A stretch of DNA of 64,000 nt from Schlesneria paludicola DSM 18645 (lineage in GTDB: Bacteria; Planctomycetota; Planctomycetia; Planctomycetales; Planctomycetaceae). The stretch spans positions 1-64,000 of the forward strand of contig CAMAYU010000012.1 of NCBI GenBank assembly GCA_945862235.1, given 5' to 3'. Of the stretch, positions 37,023-45,619 are shown piece by piece (positions within the stretch are counted from its first letter, which is position 1; each line of letters begins with the position of its first letter). The position numbers and the translations under genes were made by a program. Below the pieces are notes generated by a model. That model worked only from the letters and a program-made list of their open reading frames with translations, was not told the origin of the DNA and did not search any database.

Positions 37023-38390
37023 TCATTTGGCTTGGCCAACGAGCGTCACGGTGTCTTCGAGAGGCAGTCGCAACATTTCGGTGAAGCGGTCAAACATGTT
37101 GGCGTCGCAGGTCAGAAAGATGATCTCGGCGACTTCGTTGTCCGAAAACAGTTTTCTCAGACCGGCCACGTCCTCATCGACGATGGTGTGCGGTGCCGAG
37201 GTCAGCTTGCGGGCGAACGCGAATGTCGTCCGCTCGGTTGGAGTGAAGGCGTCATCGCTCGCGCCGATCGCGAACAGCACGTCGTCGGAAACTCCCAACG
37301 CGTTGAGCCTCGTGCGAGCGTGAGCCATCGAGTACCACGCGCGGTTCTCGCGCGAGACGACCCATGCGATCTGAGCCTTCAGTTTCGGATCGAGCTTCCC
37401 ATCGCGGGCAATCGCCTGACGATGCTTCCACAATCGCAGAGCGTTTGTCGGCGAGTACGCCGCCGCCTGAAACCACGCGGGAGGAATGATTCCAGGAGTA
37501 TCGGCGGCCAGAACCTGCAGTGCCGCTTCAATGGAAGGAGGCTTCACCGACGAAGTGCGATTGCGACAGGCTGCCATCGCCGCTTCGGCCTCAGCTCGTG
37601 ATTCCCAGGCCGCGCGCGGCTTGTAGTCGAACGGGGCGACCTTCGTTTCAATCTTCGAGAACTCGTCGGATGTCGGCGTGTCGAGCTGACTCGGCTCATC
37701 GCCACCGAACGACTTGTCCTGTGGGATGCCGGTCGAGGCGGTCCAGCGATTCGTCGAGTTGTTGCCGGCGATCGTCTGCAGGATGTCCACGAGCTGCTCG
37801 TCCTTGAAGTGCTGCTTCACGGCTGCAATGTCCTCGTCCGTGACGAGGTGCGGCGTGAGCGTCACCTTGCGTGTGAATTTCATCGCGGCCTGTTCGTCGG
37901 CCGGAAACGCGGTCCACTTGCAGTCGAGCGACGCGATCTGGTCGTCGGTCATCCCCGCTCGTTTGAGCTTCAGTTCCTGATGACCCAGGCAGTATTGGCA
38001 GTCATTCGTGCGCGACACGATCCAGAACAGCCGTGTCTTGAAGGCGAAGTCGGGGGCTTGCTGCGCCTGTGCGAGCGCCGCATTGACGTTCGTAGTCCCG
38101 CCCGTGCGCCCACTCGACGCGCCCGATGAACCGCGCGACGTTTGCCACGACTCAGGCAGATAGATCGACCGTAGCCGCCCGTTGTTGACCGAGCGTCGTC
38201 CAGCGGCGATCTCGTCCGGCGTAAGCGCGGGGAGCGGAATGCGGGCCTCGCGCTGCTTGAGCGCTTCGATCTTCTGCTTCATCTCGGGCCGAGTCTTCGT
38301 CAGCCCGAAGTCGCTCTTCTCAGCCGACCACCCACTGACACAGGCGGCCGTCACACACATCACGCCGCTCAACCAACTGATCTTTTGCAT
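37023..38390 (-). CDS. Tandem carboxymuconolactone decarboxylase (AhpD-like) protein
   Basis: 455 residues with a signal peptide-like N-terminus (SGVMCVTAACVSGWSAE). Two AhpD-like modules can be aligned by eye. The first has TNDCQYCLGHQELKLKRAG (CxxC plus His, the redox site of the AhpD family) followed by FTRKVTLTPHLVTDEDI. The second has ENRAWYSMAHARTRLNALG, where both cysteines are lost, followed by FARKLTSAPHTIVDEDV. A known-family role would be a thiol peroxidase or reductase in the envelope, with the second module structural. The downstream gene encodes a deiodinase-like thioredoxin-fold protein, which supports a redox job for the pair. Start is the ATG at 38388-38390. Confidence 0.85.
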   Translation of the reverse strand: MQKISWLSGVMCVTAACVSGWSAEKSDFGLTKTRPEMKQKIEALKQREARIPLPALTPDEIAAGRRSVNNGRLRSIYLPESWQTSRGSSGASSGRTGGTTNVNAALAQAQQAPDFAFKTRLFWIVSRTNDCQYCLGHQELKLKRAGMTDDQIASLDCKWTAFPADEQAAMKFTRKVTLTPHLVTDEDIAAVKQHFKDEQLVDILQTIAGNNSTNRWTASTGIPQDKSFGGDEPSQLDTPTSDEFSKIETKVAPFDYKPRAAWESRAEAEAAMAACRNRTSSVKPPSIEAALQVLAADTPGIIPPAWFQAAAYSPTNALRLWKHRQAIARDGKLDPKLKAQIAWVVSRENRAWYSMAHARTRLNALGVSDDVLFAIGASDDAFTPTERTTFAFARKLTSAPHTIVDEDVAGLRKLFSDNEVAEIIFLTCDANMFDRFTEMLRLPLEDTVTLVGQAK

Positions 38391-38481
38391 GAGTCATCTC
38401 CCGAATGGAGTGGGTAGAAAAACAAAACGCTGTTGCGGTTCAATCGCCGCTGTTGAGTCGTGAACGACCGCAGCCTCTCGG

Positions 38482-38874
38482 TCACTCATCGGAACGAAAC
38501 ACCGTCACCACGGGAGACGTTCCCACGACGTAGGCGACCTCCTGCTGAGTCTCTTTCCCCGCGTCGTCCTTGAGAGTTCGACGCACCGTCAAATGCAGGT
38601 TCGTGCCGTCGCTCCGCTCGTCCTTCAGAATTTCAAACGACTCCAATTTCTTGCCGGTCTCCCAGTCGGAGTCTCGACCAATGATCTTCGGCTTGAGATC
38701 ACCGACCTGCTTGCCGTTCTTCCACGCGGTGAGGAATTCGGTGCAGGCTTCGCGCGCCTTGGGTTGATTGAGTGACAGGCTGCGCGCGGTGCGACTGCAA
38801 CCCGTAAGTGCGATGCTCAACGTGAAGAGTACGAACAGGCAATGCGACCAATTCACGATCCGACGGGATTTCAT
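38482..38874 (-). CDS. Small lipoprotein
   Basis: 130 residues. The signal ends in lipobox LTGC (SIALTGCSRTARS), so it should be lipid-anchored. The mature part contains a compact beta-type domain (ESFEILKDERSDGTNLHLTV). It directly follows a DUF1559 gene on the same strand; pairing of a DUF1559 protein with a small lipoprotein recurs in planctomycetes. I do not recognise a function. Start is the ATG at 38872-38874. Confidence 0.72.
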   Translation of the reverse strand: MKSRRIVNWSHCLFVLFTLSIALTGCSRTARSLSLNQPKAREACTEFLTAWKNGKQVGDLKPKIIGRDSDWETGKKLESFEILKDERSDGTNLHLTVRRTLKDDAGKETQQEVAYVVGTSPVVTVFRSDE

Positions 38875-39026
38875 CGAAGTCGACTTTCTGGAAAGAGGTG
38901 AACCGGTTGCGGGAGACAGGGGCGATCATCCACTGTCAAAGGCGACTCAACGGGCGGCCCGTAGCAGAAGCACGAGGAGTGATACTTCGCGCGGTAGGTA
39001 ATGAGGCTTTCTTGGTGAGCCGGGCA

Positions 39027-39989
39027 CTAGAGGTCACCGATGATCTCACCCCCTTCGCGCGTCCCGACAGCTCGCCAAATTCCCAGATCGATGTTGGACG
39101 ACACGAAGCGGACGGAGCCATCGCACATCAGGACATGCACGCCGCCGGTGTGCTTACTGTTGGCGGTCGTCGCGATGCGGCCCGGTGGGTACATGCAAGA
39201 AAGATCATTGGGCGTGAGAATGTGGTAGTAGTAGGTCGTGGTGTGGTCGGGAACCATCCACGGAACGCCTCCGTTCGACTTCCCCTGCTTGGTGAGATCC
39301 TGCACGTTCACAGCGCGGCATTGATCACGCGCTTCGTCGGCCGTGGTGGGATTCGTCCCCGGCTGGAACGTATCCGTGTTACGGGTACTCAACGCGTTGC
39401 TGCCATCGCCCAACATGCGTTCGGACATCATCGCGGTGTTTGTCGTGCCGTCCGAGATGTGGCCCATGCGTGTGAAACTGTTTTGATAGAAGACTCCGTT
39501 TGAAATCGGCAGCCCGTAATTCGGATCGCTGGCCAGAGTCGGAGGAAGCGAGTTCAGAATCCCAGTGCCAGTGTTCGTGTAGTAGCTGTTCCGGCCCCCT
39601 GCGAGTGACGGCATCTGATCGGTATCTGAAGGACACCGGAACGCGGCCAGATTCGTCTCACGAGGAACCGCGTTGTTCGCGTGATTGCCCGCCACATTGA
39701 AGTCGATCACGTTGAACAGCGAGGCCTGATCCAGAAACGGCAGCAGGCGCGGATGCGTCGAATGGGAATTCGTGATGTTCTTCGCCATCGGGAATCCCTT
39801 GAAGTTGTCGTGGTAGTTATGCAGGGCCAGCCCGAGTTGCTTGAGGTTGTTCTTGCACTGAGTCCGCCGGGCGGCCTCGCGCGCTTGCTGGACCGCTGGC
39901 AAAAGCAGTGCGATCAGGACCGCGATGATCGCGATCACGACTAAGAGTTCGATCAACGTGAATGCTCGACGAGAAAGAGAACGCGGCAT
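39027..39989 (-). CDS. DUF1559 protein with type IV pilin-like N-terminus
   Basis: 320 residues from the ATG at 39987-39989 (longer upstream reading lacks the pilin start). The N-terminus is a classical prepilin cleavage/methylation segment: [20 protein letters not shown], with Glu at mature position 5. DUF1559 landmarks are [20 protein letters not shown] and the C-terminal H-x9-DG motif ([16 protein letters not shown]). Planctomycete genomes carry tens of these; they are thought to be secreted by the type II/IV pilus-like machinery and may form surface structures. A lipoprotein gene follows. No operon with prepilin peptidase was seen. Confidence 0.93.
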   Translation of the reverse strand: MPRSLSRRAFTLIELLVVIAIIAVLIALLLPAVQQAREAARRTQCKNNLKQLGLALHNYHDNFKGFPMAKNITNSHSTHPRLLPFLDQASLFNVIDFNVAGNHANNAVPRETNLAAFRCPSDTDQMPSLAGGRNSYYTNTGTGILNSLPPTLASDPNYGLPISNGVFYQNSFTRMGHISDGTTNTAMMSERMLGDGSNALSTRNTDTFQPGTNPTTADEARDQCRAVNVQDLTKQGKSNGGVPWMVPDHTTTYYYHILTPNDLSCMYPPGRIATTANSKHTGGVHVLMCDGSVRFVSSNIDLGIWRAVGTREGGEIIGDL

Positions 39990-40358
39990 GACAACACCTT
40001 TCAAAAGGAACGCGCGACTGCGCGGAATGGAAATTCGACAAGAAACTCGCGAAGACCGATGACCCGGAGTGGGCGAGGTGTTCGCCCGTGGTAACGGATA
40101 GGGCGGGCGGGCAAGGCGCTGCGCACGCGGAATCGTGATGAGGCTGCAACGACAACCCGCGACGGGCGGCGTCATCAGCTCTCGCGATGAAACTCATGCA
40201 CGTAGGGCAGAACGAGCCAGCCGTGACAGCGTGTCGCACGTGGAAGCCATTCCACGAAGACGATTCCGATCACCGCGTTTCGGTGCAGACGCGCAACACG
40301 CCGCGATGTTCTTCCCGAATCGGAAGGACTCGACCCAAGCGCTGTCGCCAGCGAAACG

Positions 40359-40790
40359 TCAGCAGGCGCGAGGCGGGCGGAAGAGGCGACTCGCGGGACC
40401 AGCCACAGCGTGGTCGAAGCTCGCGGGAAATCGCGAGGCACCGGTGTCATCGGTCGCGAGTCGGGAGATGACACCGAGTACGGCGTCGTGCGGCCGAGAA
40501 ACTTCCCACTGTCGGGAAGGAGCTGCCGGAGCAGGTTGCTGGCGCTGATGACACTGCGGGCCAGAACAAGTCGGTCGAGGCTGCGGAAGATGGGAAGCCG
40601 GATTGCTCACCAAGTCATGGCTCGACGAACGATGACCCTGCATCGCGTGACCGCCATGACCGGCCAGATAATCGCCACAGGATGCCCAAGCAGTACGGGC
40701 ATCCAACGCAACGAGCGTAACCAGCCACAGCGACAGACAACTGCCTCTGAGCAAGCACCGCGTCAGCGATTGGAGACCTTGCCACCGCAT
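40359..40790 (-). CDS. Small secreted Cys-containing protein
   Basis: 143 residues from the ATG at 40788-40790 (a TTG at 40838 is less likely). A signal peptide is clear: RCLLRGSCLSLWLVTLVALD followed by ARTAWAS. The mature part begins SCGDYLAGHGGHAM, then a low-complexity region with His and Pro, and PTCSGPQCHQRQQ. It ends ASRLFRPPRAC. Cys-x3-Cys with flanking Gly/Pro (CSGPQC) and the SCGDYL start recur in a family of planctomycete secreted proteins that has no assigned function. The 13-bp tandem array at 40871-40965 lies 80-175 bases upstream of its start. Base composition and codon bias are a little atypical (Pro/Ser/Arg rich). Confidence 0.55.
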   Translation of the reverse strand: MRWQGLQSLTRCLLRGSCLSLWLVTLVALDARTAWASCGDYLAGHGGHAMQGHRSSSHDLVSNPASHLPQPRPTCSGPQCHQRQQPAPAAPSRQWEVSRPHDAVLGVISRLATDDTGASRFPASFDHAVAGPASRLFRPPRAC

Positions 40791-40870
40791 CTTGCACCGC
40801 CCGGAACCACACCAAACACGACCAAACTTCAAAAACAACTCGGTTCGTGCGGACTACGCTCGTCCTGCAT

Positions 40871-40965
40871 CCACCGTTGGGATCCACCGTTGGGATTCAC
40901 CGTTGGGATTCACCGTTGGGATTCACCGTTGGGATTCACCGTTGGGATTCACCGTTGGGATTCAC
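40871..40965. repeat. 13-bp tandem repeat array (seven units)
   Basis: The unit CCGTTGGGATTCA (minus strand TGAATCCCAACGG) is repeated seven times with exact 13-bp spacing; the ACCGTTGGG core starts at 40873, 40886, ... 40951. Only the first unit differs (GATCCA instead of GATTCA). The array lies 80-175 bases upstream of the secreted-protein start at 40790. The surrounding gap 40791-41252 has no gene. Confidence 0.92.
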
Positions 40966-41130
40966 TTCGGCCATTTCACCCAGAATCTTGCGATCGAACG
41001 ACGGGAAAGACTAACGAGGCAGCGGGAAGAGTTGCAAGAGGCGAGTTTGAATGGTGGACCAGCCATTCAAACCTGCCCGATTGTGCGGCTCAGTTCAATG
41101 CGAGGAATGCTGCCGCGCGATCATGAGATC

Positions 41131-41251
41131 GTGAGCGGCAAGACTTGGCTGACCCACACCAACCCGAAGTGTGAACGAGGGCGAAGTCGATCGGCATCCT
41201 CGTCCACACTTCGGGTTCGTGTTTGCGGGTAAACCATTTGTTGCCGCTCAC
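41131..41251. repeat. CACACCAACCCGAAG-family MITE-like element
   Basis: 121 bp bounded by perfect terminal inverted repeats GTGAGCGGCAA (41131-41141) and TTGCCGCTCAC (41241-41251), with inner arms CACACCAACCCGAAGTGTG and the complementary CACACTTCGGG. No transposase is encoded. Confidence 0.85.
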
Positions 41252-41252
41252 T

Positions 41253-41474
41253 TTACTTGCCGCCACCGAACATGCCGCCGAGGCCCTTCATCACCGTCCC
41301 CATCACATCCGCGCTGTCGCCCGCCCCCGTGCCGCCCAATAAGGCGTCCAATTGATCGGCAATCGGCTTGGGCAACTGCGTCTTGATTTGGCTCAAGACG
41401 ACAGCCACGGCCTGCTTGGCGATCTCATTCGACAACCCGGTCTGCTGCATGACAGCCTTGATGATCTCTTCCAT
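41253..41474 (-). CDS. Small hypothetical protein (73 aa)
   Basis: 73 residues from the ATG at 41472-41474. Helical N-terminal part EEIIKAVMQQTGLSNEIAKQ and SQIKTQLPKPIADQLDALLG, with a flexible Gly-rich tail (GLGGMFGGGK). The pattern fits small DUF2267/DUF937-like proteins often annotated hypothetical. No transmembrane segment. It ends one base before the terminal repeat of the element 41131-41251, so that element probably also forms its 3' end. Confidence 0.65.
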   Translation of the reverse strand: MEEIIKAVMQQTGLSNEIAKQAVAVVLSQIKTQLPKPIADQLDALLGGTGAGDSADVMGTVMKGLGGMFGGGK

Positions 41475-41669
41475 TCGTCGGTCCTTTCAATACGGGATGT
41501 GCCTGATGTGCCTTGGCGGCGAGCGTGTTCAGTGCGATGTCCGTTCGCTCCAAAACACAAACCGGCTGCTCTTGTTTCTCAAGCAGACCACACAGCTTGG
41601 CCCGCGTTCTTGGCAAGAGTCGGGCGGGAACCTACTTCCGATGCAAGGCCATCGGAACCAATCTCATTT

Positions 41670-42869
41670 CTAGACGCGCGGCCTCAGTCCGCACGATAGA
41701 TCGCGTTCGAGATCGGCGGCGTCCTCCAAACCGATCGACAAACGGACGAGGCCGTCGCCGATACCGTAGTCGGCGCGTTCGGCGGCGGTCATGAATTTGT
41801 GAGACGTTCCGGCGGGATACGACATCGTGGTGCGAGCGTCCGCCAATGTCGGCGAGAACGGGATGACATCGGCCAGCGCGCGGAAGAGGGCATCGACGGC
41901 GGAGCGGCCTCCCGCCAGATCGAACGCCAGCATCCCGCCGCAACCGTGCGGCAGCAGTCGTTGCGCGAGAGCGTGATCCGGGTGCGACGCCAAGCCGGGA
42001 TAGAAGACTTTGCTCACGCGCGGATGTTGTTCCAGAAACCGCGCGACGGTGAGTGCGGTTTGCGAGACTCGTTCCATGCGCAGTGGCAACGTGCGCAGAC
42101 CGCGCGACGCGAGCCAACTCTCAAACGGATTCGCATTCACGCCGTAGAGACTCGACATCGCACGAATCTTGCGGATCATGCTGTGCGAACCGACGACCAC
42201 GCCCGCCATCACGTCGCCGTGTCCATTCAAGTATTTCGAGACGCTGTGCCAGACGAGTGCCGCACCGTGTTCAATCGGCCGAATCAGACACGGCGTGCCG
42301 AACGTGCTGTCCACCAGCAGCGGAACGGCCCCCAACGCGGAGACGAGTCGCGGCAGATCGGCCACCTCCAACAGCGGGTTCGAGATCGACTCGACAATGC
42401 ACAGCTTGGTCTCGGGCGTGATAAGGCTTGGCAACGACCCGAGGTCGGCGACATCGAAGTACGTCACCTTCAAACCGAACGACGCGGCGAGGTGATTGAG
42501 CAACTGCCCCGTTCGCCCGTAAAGGACCCGCGCGGCGAGCACGTGATCGCCCGACTTGACCAGCGCCATCAACACCGCCGTCAACGCACCCATGCCTGAC
42601 GCTGTGACCACGCCCGCCTCGGCCCGCTCCAACCGAGCCACATCGCTGGCGAAGGCTTCGTGATTGGGATTGCCGTCGCGCGTGTAGATGTAGCCCTTCT
42701 CGCGCCCGCCCGTCACCGCATCGAGTTGATCGAGCGAGTGCAGGTCGAACGCGGTTGTCATGTAGACGGGGGGCGAACTGGTGCGCGTCGTGAAGTCCTC
42801 GGCCCAGCCTCCGCGTGCGGCGAGGGTCGAGTCTGCAGAGGCGTTTGGTGCGTCGTGGGGCTTAGTCAT
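41670..42869 (-). CDS. Cys/Met metabolism PLP-dependent enzyme (gamma-synthase/lyase family)
   Basis: 399 residues, the usual length of MetB/MetC/MetY-type enzymes. N-terminal SPPVYMTTAFDLHSL; RDGNPNHEAFASDVARLE; TASGMGALTAVLMAL; PLP-lysine motif HSVSKYLNGHGD with Lys212; C-terminal FSPTLADARTTMSYPAGTSH and GLVRLSIGLED, the family ending with the substrate-carboxylate Arg. It could be cystathionine gamma-synthase/lyase, methionine gamma-lyase or an O-acylhomoserine sulfhydrylase; these are not separable by eye. Start is the ATG at 42867-42869; no cofactor or amino-acid biosynthesis neighbour narrows the role. Confidence 0.92.
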   Translation of the reverse strand: MTKPHDAPNASADSTLAARGGWAEDFTTRTSSPPVYMTTAFDLHSLDQLDAVTGGREKGYIYTRDGNPNHEAFASDVARLERAEAGVVTASGMGALTAVLMALVKSGDHVLAARVLYGRTGQLLNHLAASFGLKVTYFDVADLGSLPSLITPETKLCIVESISNPLLEVADLPRLVSALGAVPLLVDSTFGTPCLIRPIEHGAALVWHSVSKYLNGHGDVMAGVVVGSHSMIRKIRAMSSLYGVNANPFESWLASRGLRTLPLRMERVSQTALTVARFLEQHPRVSKVFYPGLASHPDHALAQRLLPHGCGGMLAFDLAGGRSAVDALFRALADVIPFSPTLADARTTMSYPAGTSHKFMTAAERADYGIGDGLVRLSIGLEDAADLERDLSCGLRPRV

Positions 42870-42904
42870 GGTGATGGCTTTGAATGCGGGATTCGGTCGT
42901 TTAA

Positions 42905-43009
42905 CCGCGTGGGCACGAACCCGAAGTGTGAACGAGGATGTCGATCGACTTCGCCCTCGTTCACACTTCGGGTTGGTGTGGGTCAGACAAGTCTTGCCGC
43001 TCGCCTATC
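42905..43009. repeat. CACACCAACCCGAAG-family element (inverted copy)
   Basis: Arms ACGAACCCGAAGTGTGAACG and CGTTCACACTTCGGGTTGGTG flank a GATGTCGATCGACTTCGCCC loop; the right end reads TCTTGCCGCTCGCC. It lies between two minus-strand genes in a 175-base gap. Confidence 0.82.
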
Positions 43010-43044
43010 GAAGTCATCGCGGCAATTGAGCATCATTCCATCAC

Positions 43045-43851
43045 TCAGCGGTCGATGACTTCGGCGTCTTCGAGGAAATAGAGGCCGAACGGCTTGTCGT
43101 CGGCGGCGACCATTTCCAACTTGAGGCGACCGACGACATCGAAGGCTCGCGTGGCGGGGATGTAGCGCGTCGTCTTGCCCGCCTTCAGATCGATCTGCAC
43201 GAGATCGTAGACCTTGGGGTCGCGACCGAAGCAGCAGATTTGGTTGTCACGGGCCAGCACGAAACGTTCGATCCCTTCGGTCTCAAACGTCGGGAACATG
43301 TAGCCGCGAATCTTGATTCGCTGGCCGTTCAGTCCCTTCAACCAAGCCGGCATGTGGTCGATGGCGTCGATCGTGACGGGCTCCATGTTGAGAACCTTCA
43401 GCAGGTCGAGGTCATCGTAGGAGACCCGCAACGCTTTGGAGGCTCCGTCGGTGCGAAAGGTCTTCTCGGGGATCAGCACTTCGATCTGGCGTGGCTCGGC
43501 GGCGACAGGCTTTTCGACGGAAGTCGCCTTCATCAGCGACGCGATGCTCGCACCATCCACGACATTCACCGGGCCGAGGGCTGAGACGGCAAGCTGTTCT
43601 TCGACGACAGGCGTTGTCGCGAACGGGTCGGTTGGTGAGATGGCCTCGATGTTGTCGGCAGTGTCGTTGACGACGGCGTTCGCGGGCGAGGCATCCTCAT
43701 TCTTGGTCGCCGTTTTTTTGGAGGCGGCTGACTTTTCGAGTGGTCGGTAACTGCTGAGGTCCGCGCCGGAACAGCCTGCGATTACCAATGCCCACATCGC
43801 GAGAGTGGTCGAGGGAATCATGCGGCCAGTGGCGGACGAGTGGGATGTCAT
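43045..43851 (-). CDS. Lipoprotein with a CCFG-motif domain (DUF3299-like)
   Basis: 268 residues. A start at 43821 (MIPSTTLAMWALVIAGC) would give an ideal lipoprotein signal with lipobox VIAGC; the ATG at 43851 adds ten residues. After a low-complexity linker the C-terminal ~110 residues contain IKIRGYMFPTFETEGIERFV and LARDNQICCFGRDPKVYDLV. This paired-Cys motif is shared with the product of 44047-44766, and the whole domain resembles DUF3299-type proteins. Cys-Cys-Phe-Gly plus surrounding Asp may bind a metal, but the role is unknown. The two genes lie head to tail on the same strand, separated by an inverted repeat. Confidence 0.72.
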   Translation of the reverse strand: MTSHSSATGRMIPSTTLAMWALVIAGCSGADLSSYRPLEKSAASKKTATKNEDASPANAVVNDTADNIEAISPTDPFATTPVVEEQLAVSALGPVNVVDGASIASLMKATSVEKPVAAEPRQIEVLIPEKTFRTDGASKALRVSYDDLDLLKVLNMEPVTIDAIDHMPAWLKGLNGQRIKIRGYMFPTFETEGIERFVLARDNQICCFGRDPKVYDLVQIDLKAGKTTRYIPATRAFDVVGRLKLEMVAADDKPFGLYFLEDAEVIDR

Positions 43852-43915
43852 CGAGACTCTCGGGCAGTTGGAATTCGAAGCGGGTGTGAGGTGGGTTGGT
43901 CCTCAAACAAGCAAA

Positions 43916-44042
43916 CCCCGCCGGGCCTCCCCCGGTGGATTCAGGACTTTGCACTACTTCTTCTACGTTCATCCAAGCCGTGAGTCGAGTCGTGCAGAAA
44001 CCCGCGAGCCACCGGGGCAAGCCCGGTGGGGTCGCGGGTTTG
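43916..44042. repeat. GCCGGGCCTCCCCCGG / CCACCGGGG inverted repeat
   Basis: CCCGCGAGCCACCGGGG (44006-44022 region) folds with GCCCGGTGGGGTCGCGGG (to about 44039), and a second GC-rich copy lies at about 43916-43935. It fills the gap between the two CCFG-motif genes. Confidence 0.6.
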
Positions 44043-44046
44043 AGGG

Positions 44047-44766
44047 TTAGTACAGCGTCTTGGCTTTACCGAAGAACTCGCAATCGAGTTGGTAGACCGG
44101 TCGCAGGCCGGTTTCATCGACGGTCGGTTCCGCTTTGAAGATGCCCGAGACGGCGACCATCACTTTGTTGTCGTGAAAGTGGACGGTCTTGTCACCGTTC
44201 ATCTTCACCAGAATCATATCGGTCGTTTTGGGCTGTCCACCGAAGCAGCAGTCGCCGTTGTCGCGGCAGAGGACAAAGGACTTGATCCCGGTCATCTGCT
44301 TCGTCGGGTACATGTAGCCTTTGATCATGACCTTTTCACCGACCAGCTTCTGTACGTCGGGATGAATGCCAAGCATGCCGTTCTCAGTGCTGAAGCCTTT
44401 CTTCGAGATGTCGGTGGTGAAGTTCGTCCGTGCATATCCCTGCGGAACTTCCGTGGCATAGCTGTGAACGTGCATCGCGGCGAACCCGACGAACATCAAC
44501 GCCTGCGAGACCAACGTCACGCAGGCCAATCGGCCACCGCTCAGCGCCCCCTGCGATTGCCTGATCTGACGCCAGGCAATGACGGAAACAATCACGCCCG
44601 CCAGTGGAACGATCAACAACACGTCCCAGATGCTCGCCACCAGTGAGATGACCACGAAGGCCATGCTGACGGGAACCAGCGCCGGGATGGGGCGATAGAG
44701 AAATTCCTGGTCATCGGGGGCGATGTTACGAGGTGCATCCAAAGTCATCTGATCTGCTGCCAACAT
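44047..44766 (-). CDS. Membrane-anchored CCFG-motif protein (DUF3299-like domain)
   Basis: 239 residues from the ATG at 44764-44766; a longer reading frame runs into an inverted repeat and is rejected. Three hydrophobic helices follow an acidic N-terminus: VSMAFVVISLVASIWDVLLI, PLAGVIVSVIAWRQIRQ and TLVSQALMFVGFAAMHVHSY. The C-terminal domain is paralogous to that of 43045-43851: VMIKGYMYPTKQMTGIKSFV, LCRDNGDCCFGGQPKTTDMI. Both presumably expose the domain on the same side of the membrane. No enzyme activity can be assigned. Confidence 0.75.
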   Translation of the reverse strand: MLAADQMTLDAPRNIAPDDQEFLYRPIPALVPVSMAFVVISLVASIWDVLLIVPLAGVIVSVIAWRQIRQSQGALSGGRLACVTLVSQALMFVGFAAMHVHSYATEVPQGYARTNFTTDISKKGFSTENGMLGIHPDVQKLVGEKVMIKGYMYPTKQMTGIKSFVLCRDNGDCCFGGQPKTTDMILVKMNGDKTVHFHDNKVMVAVSGIFKAEPTVDETGLRPVYQLDCEFFGKAKTLY

Positions 44767-44888
44767 GATGATTTGCCTTGAAAAATAGCGCGGATCGCCG
44801 ATTGATTGCCTGCGCGAGAACCGGGATTGCCGCAACGCGGAGATATCGTGATGAAGCGCGCGGCCCAAGTCCAGACGGTGGGCAATAG

Positions 44889-44975
44889 CCCCGTAGGATG
44901 GGCACTTCTGCCGATCCGGATTTTTACCGTTTTTTCTCATAAGCAGACGGGCAGAAGTGCCCATTCTACTGGGGC
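44889..44975. repeat. GTAGGATGGGCACTTCTGCC inverted repeat
   Basis: CCCCGTAGGATGGGCACTTC...GCC and GGCAGAAGTGCCCATTCTAC...GGGG pair over about 23 nt. It lies in the 850-base divergent gap 44767-45619, which holds no convincing gene; an open frame there has no recognisable domain. Confidence 0.8.
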
Positions 44976-45379
44976 GGCCAATTCCGGCTGGCGGATTACG
45001 CCGAAGTCGGCGGTCACGTTGGCTCGGGGCGAGTCTTTCGGGGAGTTGCTCGGCCAGAAACCGACTTCAAAACAGGATTATTCCGTGAAAACAGGTGTTC
45101 TCCCCGCAGGTTTTGCCGGACTCAAACGCCTTTCCAGAAAATCGCAACTCACTGAAACAGAATGGGCGTTGAGTCATCTTGACCCTTATTTGCGATTTTC
45201 ACTATCACTCGCCCCGTCTCTCGTTGAACCCGTCAAAGTCTCACGTCATTGCTCCCTTCGCACCCGGACAACTGAGCCACTGAATCGCAGTGATTGGTTG
45301 GTCCAAGTCGGGAAATCAAACTTCGATTGGAACTGGTTGAGGTCTGTGTTTGAAATCTCGGTCACGAGAAACCAGCAAG

Positions 45380-45425
45380 CCCCCTCACCCTAAACCCTCT
45401 CCCAGCAAAGCCGGGGCGCGGGGAC
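45380..45425. repeat. CCCTCACCC-type interspersed repeat
   Basis: CCCCCTCACCCTAAACCCTC...GCCGGGGCGCGGGGA, fourth copy of the element at 5579, 8730 and 31459. Confidence 0.65.
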
Positions 45426-45490
45426 CAGCGGGGTCAGTCGAAATCACGTCTTCGGGAAATCGGAGCAGCCGTTCGGTGGCTCCTGTCCAT

Positions 45491-45543
45491 ATCACTTGTG
45501 ACTACTAAGTGATCAACAGACGGATGGTGTTCACGGATGAACA
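45491..45543. promoter_or_regulatory. Two dyads upstream of the secretin gene
   Basis: ATCACTT (45491-45497) and AAGTGAT (45507-45513) form a 7-nt dyad with 9-nt spacing. TGTTCACGGATGAACA (45528-45543) is a perfect 6+4+6 palindrome. They lie 75-130 bases before the proposed start codon and could be operators; this is inference from symmetry and position only. Confidence 0.35.
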
Positions 45544-45619
45544 TCACACCGTCGCCGGCATTCGCCGGGCACAAAGGTCGACGCATCGTCATCGCCGGAC
45601 CTGTAGGAGGGAATCTACC

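Noticed and set aside
40871-40965. CRISPR array
   Set aside because: The repeats are 13 bp and have no spacers; this is a tandem array, not a CRISPR.
44806-45393. 195-codon plus-strand reading frame in the divergent gap before the secretin gene
   Set aside because: No domain or signal is visible, and it overlaps the inverted repeat at 44889-44975 and the CCCTCACCC repeat; probably not a gene.
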